This document shows, piece by piece, positions 16,941 to 25,640 of a stretch of DNA of 64,000 bases. The DNA comes from UBA830 sp002295635. GTDB taxonomy: Bacteria; Pseudomonadota; Alphaproteobacteria; MPNO01; UBA830. Numbering within the stretch: the first letter of the stretch is position 1; each line of letters opens with the position of its first letter. The notes beneath the pieces were generated by a model. That model did not search any database and was not told where the DNA came from. It saw nothing but the letters and a program-made list of their open reading frames with translations. The stretch is from contig DBHK01000027.1 of assembly GCA_002295635.1 (NCBI GenBank), forward strand, positions 310,001-374,000, in the 5' to 3' direction. Position numbers and translations under genes: made by a program.

Positions 16941-18305
16941 ATGTCGACACCACTGGCAGGAATATCTGAACCGATTTTCGACTATCGGCAGTTGGTAGAA
17001 CACCTTGAAGCGGGAAATAAGCCCCGCGAGAGTTGGAGGATCGGAACGGAGCACGAAAAATTCGTGTTCAAGCTCGATACGCTGGAACCAGTCCCCTATG
17101 AAGGTGACTGGGGTATAAGAAAATTTCTTGAGGGTCTTATACAGTTTGGCTGGGAACCGATATTGGAGAACGGTAATCCCATCGCATTGACGATGAACAA
17201 TTGTAATATCTCGCTCGAACCGGGAGGCCAACTAGAACTCTCTGGTGCCCCCCTCGAAGACATTCATCAAACCTGCGATGAGGTACACACTCATTTAGCC
17301 CAGGTTAAGAAGATCGCTGGCGAGCTGGGTGTCGGCATGTTAGGCGCAGGTTTTATTCCGAAGTGGAAACGCGAGGAAATCTCTTGGATGCCAAAGGGGC
17401 GTTATAAGATTATGCGTGAGTACATGCCCAAGAAGGGCAATCTGGGTCTAGACATGATGCTACGCTCATGCACGGTTCAAGTTAACCTAGACTTCGAATC
17501 TGAATCCGACATGGTTGAGAAATTTCGTTCTTCCCTGGCGCTTCAGCCTGTTGCAACGGCGCTATTTGCGAATTCTCCGTTCGTTGACGGAGCACCCAGT
17601 GGTTACCAATCATATAGGAGTCACTTGTGGGAAGATACCGACCCAGATCGCTGTGGCATTCTGCCCTTTGTATTCGAGGAAGGTATGGGGTTTGAGCGCT
17701 ATGTCGAATACGCGCTTGATGTCCCGATGTATTTCATTTTCCGCGACGGTAAATATATCGATGTGTCCGGGCAATCTTTTCGAGATTTTTTGGATGGAAA
17801 ACTCCCAGGACGGCCGGGCGAAATGCCCACTTTAAACGACTGGTCTGATCACTTGACGACAATTTTCCCAGAAGTCCGGTTGAAAAGATTCCTTGAGATG
17901 CGGGGAGCAGATGGCGGCCCCTGGCGCAGGCTCTGTGCCCTACCGGCTATGTGGGTCGGGCTATTGTACGATGCGGACTGCCAGATGGCAGCCTGGGATC
18001 TAGTAAAAGACTGGACGTTGGAAGAGCACAATTATCTCCGCGTCGAGGTGCCACGCCAAGGTTTGCGTACCGAGTTCCGAGGTGGCTCAGTGCAAGACGT
18101 TGCTCTGCAGGTACTCGATATTGCTGAGGCTGGATTGAAACGTCGGGGTGTTCTTGACCGGAGCGGTGAAGATGAGACCGGTTTTTTAGTAACTTTATGG
18201 GAAATCGCGAAACGTGGATATCCCGCCTCAGAAGAACTACTAAACCTATATGAGGCGCAGTGGCAGGAGAGTGTTGATCCAATCTATGCTGAATTTGCCT
18301 ACTGA
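16941..18305 (+). CDS. gshA: Glutamate-cysteine ligase (alphaproteobacterial/plant type)
   Basis: This enzyme makes gamma-glutamylcysteine, the first step of glutathione synthesis. The 454-residue protein belongs to the plant- and alphaproteobacterial-type branch. Landmarks are RIGTEHEKFVFK near residue 33 (ATP/metal-binding glutamates), SLEPGGQLELSG near 94, and RSCTVQVNLDF near 175. It is unlike the E. coli-type enzyme in length and motifs. Nothing suggests damage. Confidence 0.94.
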   Translation: MSTPLAGISEPIFDYRQLVEHLEAGNKPRESWRIGTEHEKFVFKLDTLEPVPYEGDWGIRKFLEGLIQFGWEPILENGNPIALTMNNCNISLEPGGQLELSGAPLEDIHQTCDEVHTHLAQVKKIAGELGVGMLGAGFIPKWKREEISWMPKGRYKIMREYMPKKGNLGLDMMLRSCTVQVNLDFESESDMVEKFRSSLALQPVATALFANSPFVDGAPSGYQSYRSHLWEDTDPDRCGILPFVFEEGMGFERYVEYALDVPMYFIFRDGKYIDVSGQSFRDFLDGKLPGRPGEMPTLNDWSDHLTTIFPEVRLKRFLEMRGADGGPWRRLCALPAMWVGLLYDADCQMAAWDLVKDWTLEEHNYLRVEVPRQGLRTEFRGGSVQDVALQVLDIAEAGLKRRGVLDRSGEDETGFLVTLWEIAKRGYPASEELLNLYEAQWQESVDPIYAEFAY

Positions 18306-18419
18306 GATGGCTGCAAACTGAAGAAAAAAGCCGCATCGCTCACGCAAGGTTATCAACTAAGCGCTATTCTCCACGCGAGATTAAACACGTTTTAGAACAA
18401 TAGTCTGAAGGTGCCACTT

Positions 18420-19853
18420 CTAAGTGGCAGTGCCTCCAATGGTCAAATTTTCCACCATTAGGGTTGGTTGACCAACACCAACCGGAACGCCTTGACCATC
18501 CTTGCCGCAGGTGCCGACACCAGGATCCAGTTGCATGTCGTTCCCAATCATCTTAACGCGGGTTAACACATCGGGTCCGTTTCCTATGATAGTTGCACCC
18601 TTGACCGCTGTGCCGACTTTGCCATCTTCTATCAGATAGGCTTCCGAGGCGGAGAAAACGAATTTACCTGAAGTTATATCAACCTGCCCACCGCCGAAGT
18701 TGACGGCGTAAAGGCCCTTTTTGACCGACTTGAGGATTTCCTCAGGATCAAAATTACCAGAGTGCATGTAAGTGTTCGTCATTCGGGGCATTGGACAATG
18801 AGCAAAACTTTCACGGCGCCCATTACCGGTGGGAGAGACGCCCATCAGTCGTGCGTTAAGACGGTCTTGCATGTAACCTGTGAGGATGCCGTTCTCGATC
18901 AGAACAGTGCTCGTCGTCGGTGTACCTTCGTCGTCTATGGAGATAGATCCACGTCGCTCAGCGATCGTCCCGTCATCTACCACGGTGACTCCTGACGAGG
19001 CTACCCGTTCACCCATTAGACCGGCAAAAGCACTTGTTCCCTTGCGGTTGAAGTCCCCTTCGAGACCGTGACCGATCGCTTCGTGAAGCAAAATACCGGG
19101 CCAACCAGGCCCGAGGACAACGTCCATTTCGCCGGCCGGCGCAGGTACCGAATTAAGGTTTGCCTGTGCTTGGCGGAAAGCTTCATCAATGTTGGCTTTC
19201 CAGGCGTCTTCCGAGATGAAGGCTGTATAGCCTGTACGTCCGCCGGTTCCGTATGACCCCGCTTCCATACGATCGTTCTGGGTGCATACTACTGAGACGT
19301 TAACCCGGACTAAGGGCCTGATATCTCCGCGGCTTTCTCCATCGGGGCGGATGATCTCAACGGCTTGCCATTCCCCCGAAATCGATGCGGAGAATTGGGT
19401 CACACTGTCGTCGAGGGACCGCGCATAGTCGTTCATGTCTTCCAATAGTTTGACCTTCTCGGAGAAATCGGTCTCGCCGAGCGGATTGGTATCCATATAT
19501 AGTTTTGTATTGGTCGCTTGTGGTGAGACGTCAGCGGTTCCGGTGTGTCCGGACCGGACGGCTCGAACTGTGTTACCCGCGCGCGTGACTGCAGCTTCCG
19601 AGAGCTCCGACGCATGAGCATAGCCAGTCGTTTCCCCCGACACACCGCGCAGACCGAAGCCTTGGGTGGTATCGAATGACGCGCTTTTCAGCCTGCCGTC
19701 ATCGAAAGATAGGCTCTCAGATTGAGAATATTCCAAATAGAGTTCACCGTCATCGGTTCCATCCAACGAGTGTGATACGACAGATTCGATTCGATTTCTG
19801 TCCATCTCGGTACGTTCGAAAAAAAGTTCGTTGGTGGTATTAATTTCGCTCAT
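18420..19853 (-). CDS. tldD: Metalloprotease TldD
   Basis: TldD works with TldE/PmbA as a zinc protease that trims modified peptides and helps degrade antitoxins in characterised systems. The 477-residue protein has the metal-binding HEAIGH (HExxxH) within GILLHEAIGHGLEGDF, the ARLMGVSPTGNGRRESF region and the C-terminal cysteine-containing GVGTCGKDGQGVPVGVGQP. The start used gives an unusually long leader; the ATG 16 codons downstream is an alternative. It is divergent from the cytochrome oxidase operon, a common alphaproteobacterial arrangement. Confidence 0.95.
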   Translation of the reverse strand: MSEINTTNELFFERTEMDRNRIESVVSHSLDGTDDGELYLEYSQSESLSFDDGRLKSASFDTTQGFGLRGVSGETTGYAHASELSEAAVTRAGNTVRAVRSGHTGTADVSPQATNTKLYMDTNPLGETDFSEKVKLLEDMNDYARSLDDSVTQFSASISGEWQAVEIIRPDGESRGDIRPLVRVNVSVVCTQNDRMEAGSYGTGGRTGYTAFISEDAWKANIDEAFRQAQANLNSVPAPAGEMDVVLGPGWPGILLHEAIGHGLEGDFNRKGTSAFAGLMGERVASSGVTVVDDGTIAERRGSISIDDEGTPTTSTVLIENGILTGYMQDRLNARLMGVSPTGNGRRESFAHCPMPRMTNTYMHSGNFDPEEILKSVKKGLYAVNFGGGQVDITSGKFVFSASEAYLIEDGKVGTAVKGATIIGNGPDVLTRVKMIGNDMQLDPGVGTCGKDGQGVPVGVGQPTLMVENLTIGGTAT

Positions 19854-19958
19854 AGCTGTCTTTCACCCAAATGTTGCCCTCTAATATGAGATGTTCGGCG
19901 CGTGTCGTCACCTTTTTCCTGAAGTTTTTGTACAAACACAGAAAACTGGCGAAAATAT

Positions 19959-19973
19959 GCGACATTAGGTCGC
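19959..19973. promoter_or_regulatory. RegA/RegR (PrrA/ActR)-like operator
   Basis: GCGACATTAGGTCGC fits the RegR box consensus as I remember it from Bradyrhizobium, GNG(A/G)C(A/G)TTNNGNCGC, at every defined position. RegA-type redox regulators control cytochrome oxidase genes in alphaproteobacteria, and this site lies in the tldD/coxB divergent promoter region. Function is inferred; no regulator gene is in the window. Confidence 0.5.
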
Positions 19974-20143
19974 GAACATTAATGGCTTCAAATGAAGGAG
20001 GCCTTAAAGCCCAAGAATATGGCCAAATTGCGCCAGTTATCACCTTACGCTGCATGAATTTCTTTGACTACGACAATGAGTGCGGCTTGTTAAGCGCGAC
20101 TGCTATAGGGTAGTTTTCCTGCGTTGTGAGGTTTATTTTTAGA

Positions 20144-20149
20144 TATAAT
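20144..20149 (+). promoter_or_regulatory. Candidate -10 element of the cox operon
   Basis: A perfect TATAAT lies 83 bases upstream of the coxB start. No good -35 hexamer is visible at the usual spacing, so an activator-dependent promoter is possible. Confidence 0.3.
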
Positions 20150-20232
20150 GACTTAGCAACGCGCTTGCAGATTTGGCAGGTACCTAGAAACTTCTTCAAG
20201 TAGCCCGACCTCACCAGAACGGACCTCAGACA

Positions 20233-21072
20233 ATGCCCATTGCAGTAAGATCTCTCGGTTTCCTTGCGATGCTCGGAACGTTCTTCATTCCCGGGCTCGC
20301 GTCGGCTGCCCAACCGCAACCTTGGCAAATGGATTTTCAGGAACCGGCAACCCCCTTGATGGAGCAAATCGTCGGCTTTCACGATATTCTGTTGATTGTA
20401 ATCACTCTTATCTCTTTGTTTGTGTTAGCTCTGCTTGCGTACGTGGCATTCAAGTTCAACGAAAAGTCAAATCCTAAACCAAGCCGGACCACCCACAACA
20501 CCACGATTGAGGTCTTGTGGACGGTCATTCCGGTATTGATTCTCGTAGTGATAGCAGTGCCGTCTTTTAAGCTACTCTATAAAGCGGACGTAATTCCAAA
20601 GGTTGACATGACGATCAAGGCAACCGGACATCAGTGGTATTGGAATTACGAATATGTTGACCACGGCAAGTTTTCATTTGATGCCAATATGGTCGCTGAA
20701 GAGGACCTTAAGGAGGGCCAACCAAGATTGCTTGAGACGGATAACCGGGTGGTTGTGCCGGTTAATTCGGTCATCCGATTACAGGTAACTGCAGCGGATG
20801 TGCTCCATTCCTGGACTATTCCTGCGTTTGGTCAGAAAATCGACGCAGTGCCGGGTCGGCTGAATGAAATCTGGTTTGGGCCGATTAAAAATGAGGGCGT
20901 TTATTATGGCCAGTGTTCCGAATTGTGCGGCATAAGGCATAGTTTTATGCCAATCGCGGTTGAGGTGGTGTCGAAAAAGGAATTTGCTATTTGGGTCGAG
21001 AGGGCAAAAAACGAATTTGCCTCGGACGATGCCAAGCCACAGCGCAAGTTTGCTAAGAACGAGATGAAATAA
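20233..21072 (+). CDS. coxB: Cytochrome c oxidase subunit II
   Basis: Subunit II carries the dinuclear CuA centre that receives electrons from cytochrome c. The 279-residue precursor has a signal peptide ending near ASA (residue 25), two membrane helices and a periplasmic cupredoxin domain. The CuA ligands are visible in LHSWTIPAFG and GQCSELCGIRHSFMP. The aromatic GHQWYWNYEY stretch lies on the electron-entry path. It heads a co-directional run coxB, coxA, ctaB, small ORF, ctaG, coxC, DUF983, SURF1. Confidence 0.97.
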   Translation: MPIAVRSLGFLAMLGTFFIPGLASAAQPQPWQMDFQEPATPLMEQIVGFHDILLIVITLISLFVLALLAYVAFKFNEKSNPKPSRTTHNTTIEVLWTVIPVLILVVIAVPSFKLLYKADVIPKVDMTIKATGHQWYWNYEYVDHGKFSFDANMVAEEDLKEGQPRLLETDNRVVVPVNSVIRLQVTAADVLHSWTIPAFGQKIDAVPGRLNEIWFGPIKNEGVYYGQCSELCGIRHSFMPIAVEVVSKKEFAIWVERAKNEFASDDAKPQRKFAKNEMK

Positions 21073-21090
21073 GGATCGAGGGACCGAACC

Positions 21091-22710
21091 ATGTCAGACT
21101 CACACACAGCCCACGATCACCACGCGGACCCAACCGGGTGGCGTAGATTCGTCTATTCTACTAACCACAAGGACATCGGTACGATGTACCTGATCTTCGC
21201 TATCATTGCGGGAGTCATAGGCGGCGCCATGTCCATTGTCTTCCGGGCCGAACTTGCCGCACCCGGTGATGGTGTTCTTGGTGGCGACTATCACATGTAT
21301 AATGTGCTGGTAACAGCCCATGGTTTAATCATGATTTTCTTCATGGTGATGCCGGCCATGATTGGAGGCTTTGGTAATTGGATTGTGCCATTGATGATCG
21401 GGGCGCCGGATATGGCATTCCCGCGTATGAATAACATCAGCTTTTGGCTGTTGGTCCCGTCCTTTCTCTTGCTTTTGGCTTCACCCTTTGTGGCAGGTCC
21501 TCCGGGTGGTGAGGGCGTAGGCGGCGGTTGGACTATATACCCACCATTGTCATCGTCGACCGGACAGCCGGGCCCGGCGGTAGACTTAGCAATTTTTTCT
21601 CTTCATATAGCGGGTGCCTCATCTATCCTCGGTGCAGCAAATTTCATCACTACAATTTTCAATATGCGCGCCCCTGGCATGACCCTTCATAAAATGCCGC
21701 TTTTCGTATGGTCCATCTTGGTAACGGCCTTTCTGCTTTTGCTCTCGCTGCCGGTTCTCGCCGGCGCGATCACGATGTTATTAACCGACCGTAATTTCGG
21801 GACAGCATTCTTCGATGCGGCGGGCGGCGGCGATCCTGTCCTCTTCCAGCATCTGTTCTGGTTTTTTGGGCATCCTGAAGTTTATATCTTGATTCTCCCG
21901 GCTTTCGGCATCGTTAGCCAAATCGTATCAACGTTTTCGCGGAAGCCGGTGTTTGGCTATCTCGGCATGGCTTACGCTATGGTATCGATTGGTGTGGTCG
22001 GATTTATCGTTTGGGCGCACCACATGTTTACCGTTGGCATGAATGTGGACACTAAGGCCTATTTTACAGCGGCTACGATGGTGATCGCGGTCCCCACAGG
22101 CATAAAGATCTTCAGCTGGATTGCGACTATGTGGGGTGGGTCAATCCGCTTTACTACGCCGATGCTGTGGGCAATCGGTTTCATCTTCCTATTCACTGTG
22201 GGTGGCGTGACTGGTGTTGTTCTTGCTAACGCCGGTATAGATCATTCCATGCATGATACCTACTACGTCGTCGCGCACTTCCACTACGTTTTGTCGTTGG
22301 GTGCCGTGTTCGCAATTTTTGCGGGATTTTACTATTGGTTCCCTAAAATGACGGGCCGTATGATCCCGGAAAGCCTTGGAAAACTTCATTTTTGGATCAC
22401 GTTCGTTGGCGTTAATGTGACATTTTTCCCTATGCATTTTGCGGGGCTTGCCGGAATGCCGAGGCGAATAGCCGACTATCCGGACGCTCTGGCTGGCTGG
22501 AATGAGATATCGTCGTGGGGTTCCTATGTAAGCGGTGTTGGAGTGCTACTCTTTCTTTATGCGGTGTGGCGCGGTTTTGCTTCGAAACAACCGGTTGGTG
22601 AAAACCCTTGGGGCGAAGGTGCAAACACTCTGGAATGGACACTGCCATCACCCCCGGCGTTCCACTCATTCGATGAGTTACCAGAAATACAGGACGAAGG
22701 AGCTCACTAA
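21091..22710 (+). CDS. coxA: Cytochrome c oxidase subunit I (aa3 type)
   Basis: Subunit I houses heme a and the heme a3-CuB oxygen-reduction site. The 539-residue protein has about twelve membrane helices. The CuB histidine-tyrosine region is FWFFGHPEVYILILP, further ligands are in IVWAHHMFTVG, and the heme histidines are in YYVVAHFHYVLS. The D-pathway asparagines and aspartate lie in the first third. It begins 18 bases after coxB. The family is clearly the A-type heme-copper oxidase. Confidence 0.98.
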   Translation: MSDSHTAHDHHADPTGWRRFVYSTNHKDIGTMYLIFAIIAGVIGGAMSIVFRAELAAPGDGVLGGDYHMYNVLVTAHGLIMIFFMVMPAMIGGFGNWIVPLMIGAPDMAFPRMNNISFWLLVPSFLLLLASPFVAGPPGGEGVGGGWTIYPPLSSSTGQPGPAVDLAIFSLHIAGASSILGAANFITTIFNMRAPGMTLHKMPLFVWSILVTAFLLLLSLPVLAGAITMLLTDRNFGTAFFDAAGGGDPVLFQHLFWFFGHPEVYILILPAFGIVSQIVSTFSRKPVFGYLGMAYAMVSIGVVGFIVWAHHMFTVGMNVDTKAYFTAATMVIAVPTGIKIFSWIATMWGGSIRFTTPMLWAIGFIFLFTVGGVTGVVLANAGIDHSMHDTYYVVAHFHYVLSLGAVFAIFAGFYYWFPKMTGRMIPESLGKLHFWITFVGVNVTFFPMHFAGLAGMPRRIADYPDALAGWNEISSWGSYVSGVGVLLFLYAVWRGFASKQPVGENPWGEGANTLEWTLPSPPAFHSFDELPEIQDEGAH

Positions 22711-22717
22711 GTTCGCC

Positions 22718-23647
22718 ATGATTGATCGGTCTCTTAACGCGCCCGGCGGCTCGGCCATAGTTCCATTGCCACAAGATACGGCAGTGTCGGACTTCATTGA
22801 ACTTTTGAAACCGAGGGTGATGTCACTAGTGGTCTTTACCGGGTTCGCGGGGATTATGGTTGCCCCGGGAGAAATACACCCGGTGATCGCCGCAATAGCT
22901 GTTCTATGTATCGCGGTGGCTACAGGTGCATCTGGCGCAATCAATATGTGGTATGAGCAGGATCTAGATGCCCGGATGGAGCGGACAAAAAATCGCCCAC
23001 TTCCCGCCGGCCGCATGGAACCCGAGACAGCTCTTACGTTTGGCGTAGTGCTCGCTGGCGGTTCTGTAATAGTAATGGCGCTCGGGGTAAACTATGCAGC
23101 CGCAGCGGTACTAGCGTTGGCGATCGGCTTTTATGTTTTTATTTACACGATTTGGCTTAAACGCCGGACGCCGCAGAATATCGTTATCGGTGGAGCCGCT
23201 GGGGCGTTCCCGCCCATGATTGGCTGGGCATCGGTGACTGGCGATATAAGTATCGGTGGTATAGCGTTGTTTGCACTTATTTTCATGTGGACGCCGCCAC
23301 ATTTTTGGGCGCTGGCGTTATACAAGTGCGAAGAATACGAAAAGGCCGGAGTTCCGATGCTCCCAGTAGTGTCCGGGATACTAGAAACTAAAAAGCAAAT
23401 CTTACTTTATACCCTAATACTGCTCCCAGTATCGTTAATCCCTTCCTGTATCGGTATGGCTAGTGCCTACTGGGGTGGACTCGCCGCGGTAATGGGGATT
23501 TCGTTCGTCGCTCTGGCTATCAATGTCTGGTTTGATTCAACCTCCCGAGCGCCACGCCGGATGTTCCGCTTCTCACTCCTCTATTTATCGGTTCTTTTTG
23601 CCGCGCTGATAATCGATAGCATTATATTTCAGGCGACTGCGGGCTGA
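22718..23647 (+). CDS. ctaB: Protoheme IX farnesyltransferase (heme O synthase)
   Basis: CtaB adds a farnesyl group to heme b to make heme O, the precursor of heme A for this oxidase. The 309-residue membrane protein shows the prenyltransferase aspartate motif NMWYEQDLDARMERTKNRPL and a second conserved loop around YTIWLKRRTPQN. I start at ATG 22718, just after the coxA stop. The open frame reaches back into coxA, but that part is the coxA sequence read out of frame. Its last base overlaps the next small gene. Confidence 0.96.
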   Translation: MIDRSLNAPGGSAIVPLPQDTAVSDFIELLKPRVMSLVVFTGFAGIMVAPGEIHPVIAAIAVLCIAVATGASGAINMWYEQDLDARMERTKNRPLPAGRMEPETALTFGVVLAGGSVIVMALGVNYAAAAVLALAIGFYVFIYTIWLKRRTPQNIVIGGAAGAFPPMIGWASVTGDISIGGIALFALIFMWTPPHFWALALYKCEEYEKAGVPMLPVVSGILETKKQILLYTLILLPVSLIPSCIGMASAYWGGLAAVMGISFVALAINVWFDSTSRAPRRMFRFSLLYLSVLFAALIIDSIIFQATAG

Positions 23648-23787
23648 TGGTAATGACTAAGCAGGCCTCTGAGATGCACAAGAAACGCCGCGGACGAAAT
23701 ATCGCGCTCGCCTTAGTTATTTTTGCTCTGGTTGGACTTTTTTATGTGATGTCGATCGTCCGAATGTCGAGCGGGGGTGCTAGCTAA
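23647..23787 (+). CDS. Small single-pass membrane protein of the cox cluster (CoxF-like)
   Basis: This 46-codon gene fills the gap between ctaB and ctaG and is easily missed. Its ATG overlaps the ctaB stop (TGATG) and its stop is one base short of the ctaG ATG. The product has a basic N-terminus (HKKRRGRN), one hydrophobic helix (IALALVIFALVGLFYVMSIV) and a short tail. A small protein of this design occupies this slot in many alphaproteobacterial cox operons and is thought to aid oxidase assembly. That assignment is from position and topology. Confidence 0.8.
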   Translation: MVMTKQASEMHKKRRGRNIALALVIFALVGLFYVMSIVRMSSGGAS

Positions 23788-23788
23788 G

Positions 23789-24376
23789 ATGAGACGCGAT
23801 CTTGCTCGCCGTAACCGACGTATCGCACTACTTTCTTTTTGTGGAGCAGCGGGAATGGTTGGTGCTTCGTATGCGGCGGTACCACTTTACGAAATATTTT
23901 GCCAGGTAACTGGATATGGCGGCACTACGCAGGTAGCGGAAGAAGCGCCCAACAGAGTCCTTAAGCGAAAGATGATCATTCGGTTTAATGCGGATATAGA
24001 TAAGGATTTGCAATGGAAGTTTGCGGCTGCCCAGGACAAGATTGAAGTCCGTGTTGGTGAAAATGCGCTGGCGTTCTATAGAGCCCGCAATTTTTCTAGT
24101 CGCACTATCGTAGGGACGGCGACTTTTAATGTTACCCCGCTAAAAGCCGGTCAGTATTTCAACAAGATCGAATGCTTTTGCTTTACGGAGCAGCGGCTAG
24201 AGGCCGGTAGCGAGGTTGATATGCCGGTTTCCTTCTTCGTGGACCCGGCAATTACAGAGGATCCCAACCTGAATGATGTAAAAGCAATCACACTTTCATA
24301 CACTTTTTATGAGACAAAAGCTGATCCGGACCGCACCGCGCGGTCGGAGGTCGCTTTCGAAAAAACCGAAGGTTAA
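23789..24376 (+). CDS. ctaG: Cytochrome c oxidase assembly protein CtaG (Cox11)
   Basis: CtaG/Cox11 delivers copper to the CuB site of subunit I. The 195-residue protein has one N-terminal membrane anchor, the conserved YEIFCQVTGYGGT just after it, and the copper-binding CFCF motif within FNKIECFCFTEQRLEAG. I chose the ATG at 23789; an upstream in-frame GTG at 23777 would overlap the small gene before it. The periplasmic Ig-like domain is complete. Confidence 0.96.
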   Translation: MRRDLARRNRRIALLSFCGAAGMVGASYAAVPLYEIFCQVTGYGGTTQVAEEAPNRVLKRKMIIRFNADIDKDLQWKFAAAQDKIEVRVGENALAFYRARNFSSRTIVGTATFNVTPLKAGQYFNKIECFCFTEQRLEAGSEVDMPVSFFVDPAITEDPNLNDVKAITLSYTFYETKADPDRTARSEVAFEKTEG

Positions 24377-24394
24377 ACAACGGAGCGCTTAAAT

Positions 24395-25225
24395 ATGGTC
24401 CCGCCGGCAGATCGAGGCGCTAGCGCCACAGAATATGACTTCCATGGTCACAAGCACCCGTATCATCTTGTTGACCCCAGCCCTTGGCCATTCATAGGTT
24501 CAATGTCTGCATTCATAATGGCGATCGGAGCTGTGCTCTATATGCATGGAGGTATCAGCTGGATTCTGGTCTTAGGTACCGTCGCGGTAATGGGAACCAT
24601 GGCAGGATGGTTCTGGGAGGTGATAAAGGAGGCGGAATTTGGTGGCTATCACAATCCGGTAGTTCAGGTAGGCATGCGCTACGGTATGGCACTTTTCATT
24701 GCCTCTGAGGTAATGTTCTTCGTTGCCTGGTTCTGGGCATATTTTAACGCCGCTCTATTCCCGAGCGAGCAAATACAAAGCCAGTGGCCACCGCCTGGTG
24801 TACAGACCTTTGATACGTGGGATTTGCCGTTCCTCAATACCTTGATCCTTTTGATGTCCGGCATCACCGCAACCTGGGCGCATCATGCACTTCGCGAGGG
24901 AAATCGCCTACATTTCATGCAGGGCCTCGCCTTGACGATTTTTCTAGGAATCTGTTTTAGCTTCGTCCAAGCTTTTGAGTATAGCCATGCGGCATTCGGG
25001 TTCAGCGACGGCATCTATCCGTCAACCTTCTATATGGCGACCGGCTTCCACGGTTTTCACGTCCTAGTTGGCACCATATTCCTGATCGTTTGTTTCTTTA
25101 GGGCGCGCGCGGGTCATTTCAGTCCCGATCATCATTTCGGATTTGAAGCGGCGGCGTGGTATTGGCATTTCGTTGATGTGGTGTGGTTATTCCTATTCAT
25201 CTGTATTTACTGGTGGGGCCGTTAA
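24395..25225 (+). CDS. coxC: Cytochrome c oxidase subunit III
   Basis: Subunit III stabilises the oxidase core and supports proton uptake. The 276-residue protein begins with a hydrophilic DFHGHKHPYHLVDPSPWP segment and has seven membrane helices. Conserved stretches include ASEVMFFVAWFWAYF, ATWAHHALREGN and the final WYWHFVDVVWLFLF. It follows ctaG by 18 bases. Confidence 0.97.
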   Translation: MVPPADRGASATEYDFHGHKHPYHLVDPSPWPFIGSMSAFIMAIGAVLYMHGGISWILVLGTVAVMGTMAGWFWEVIKEAEFGGYHNPVVQVGMRYGMALFIASEVMFFVAWFWAYFNAALFPSEQIQSQWPPPGVQTFDTWDLPFLNTLILLMSGITATWAHHALREGNRLHFMQGLALTIFLGICFSFVQAFEYSHAAFGFSDGIYPSTFYMATGFHGFHVLVGTIFLIVCFFRARAGHFSPDHHFGFEAAAWYWHFVDVVWLFLFICIYWWGR

Positions 25226-25256
25226 GAGAGCTATTGTCAGCGACCTGGATTGCGTT

Positions 25257-25640
25257 GTGAACGACCCCAGCAGCTGGCCGCTGAAATCGCCTTTATCGAC
25301 TGGGCTAAGATGCAAATGCCCTAGATGTAGCCAAGGCAAGCTCCTCAAAAACATACTAGACGTTCGCGATCATTGTGTTCATTGCAACTTGGACCTGACA
25401 CCCCACGATACTGGTGACGGGGCAACAGTGTTTGTCACCCTGGTGCTTGGTTTTATCGTAGTTGGTCTCGCAATCTTTCTTGAAACTACCTTCGGCCCAC
25501 CATTCTGGGTGCATCTTGTTGCCTGGGTTCCTGTCATTAGCATTGGGTCAATCATAATGCTTCGACTCTTCAAATCTGTACTGATAGCCATGCACTATAG
25601 GAACCTTGGGCACCTGTATGAAAACGGCAATGACACCTAG
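25257..25640 (+). CDS. DUF983 membrane protein
   Basis: DUF983 proteins are small membrane proteins commonly found after coxC in alphaproteobacteria, with no proven function. This one has an N-terminal zinc-ribbon-like pair of cysteine motifs (CKCPRC and CVHC), then two membrane helices (VFVTLVLGFIVVGLAIFL and the IGSIIML region). I use GTG 25257 as start (127 residues); earlier in-frame positions fall inside coxC. Its end overlaps the SURF1 start, which implies coupled translation. Confidence 0.88.
   Translation: MNDPSSWPLKSPLSTGLRCKCPRCSQGKLLKNILDVRDHCVHCNLDLTPHDTGDGATVFVTLVLGFIVVGLAIFLETTFGPPFWVHLVAWVPVISIGSIIMLRLFKSVLIAMHYRNLGHLYENGNDT

Larger units (their letters stand above)
19854..20232. 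other. Divergent tldD/coxB control region
   Basis: These 379 bases contain no gene I can support; an 80-codon plus-strand frame here looks like chance. They hold a RegA/RegR-like dyad at 19959-19973 and a perfect TATAAT at 20144-20149 upstream of coxB. Confidence 0.6.

Noticed and set aside
22535..22717. Upstream extension of ctaB into coxA
   Set aside because: It is the coxA coding sequence read in a second frame; the conserved CtaB protein starts at 22718.
25143..25256. Upstream extension of the DUF983 gene into coxC
   Set aside because: The extension is coxC read out of frame and lacks DUF983 features.
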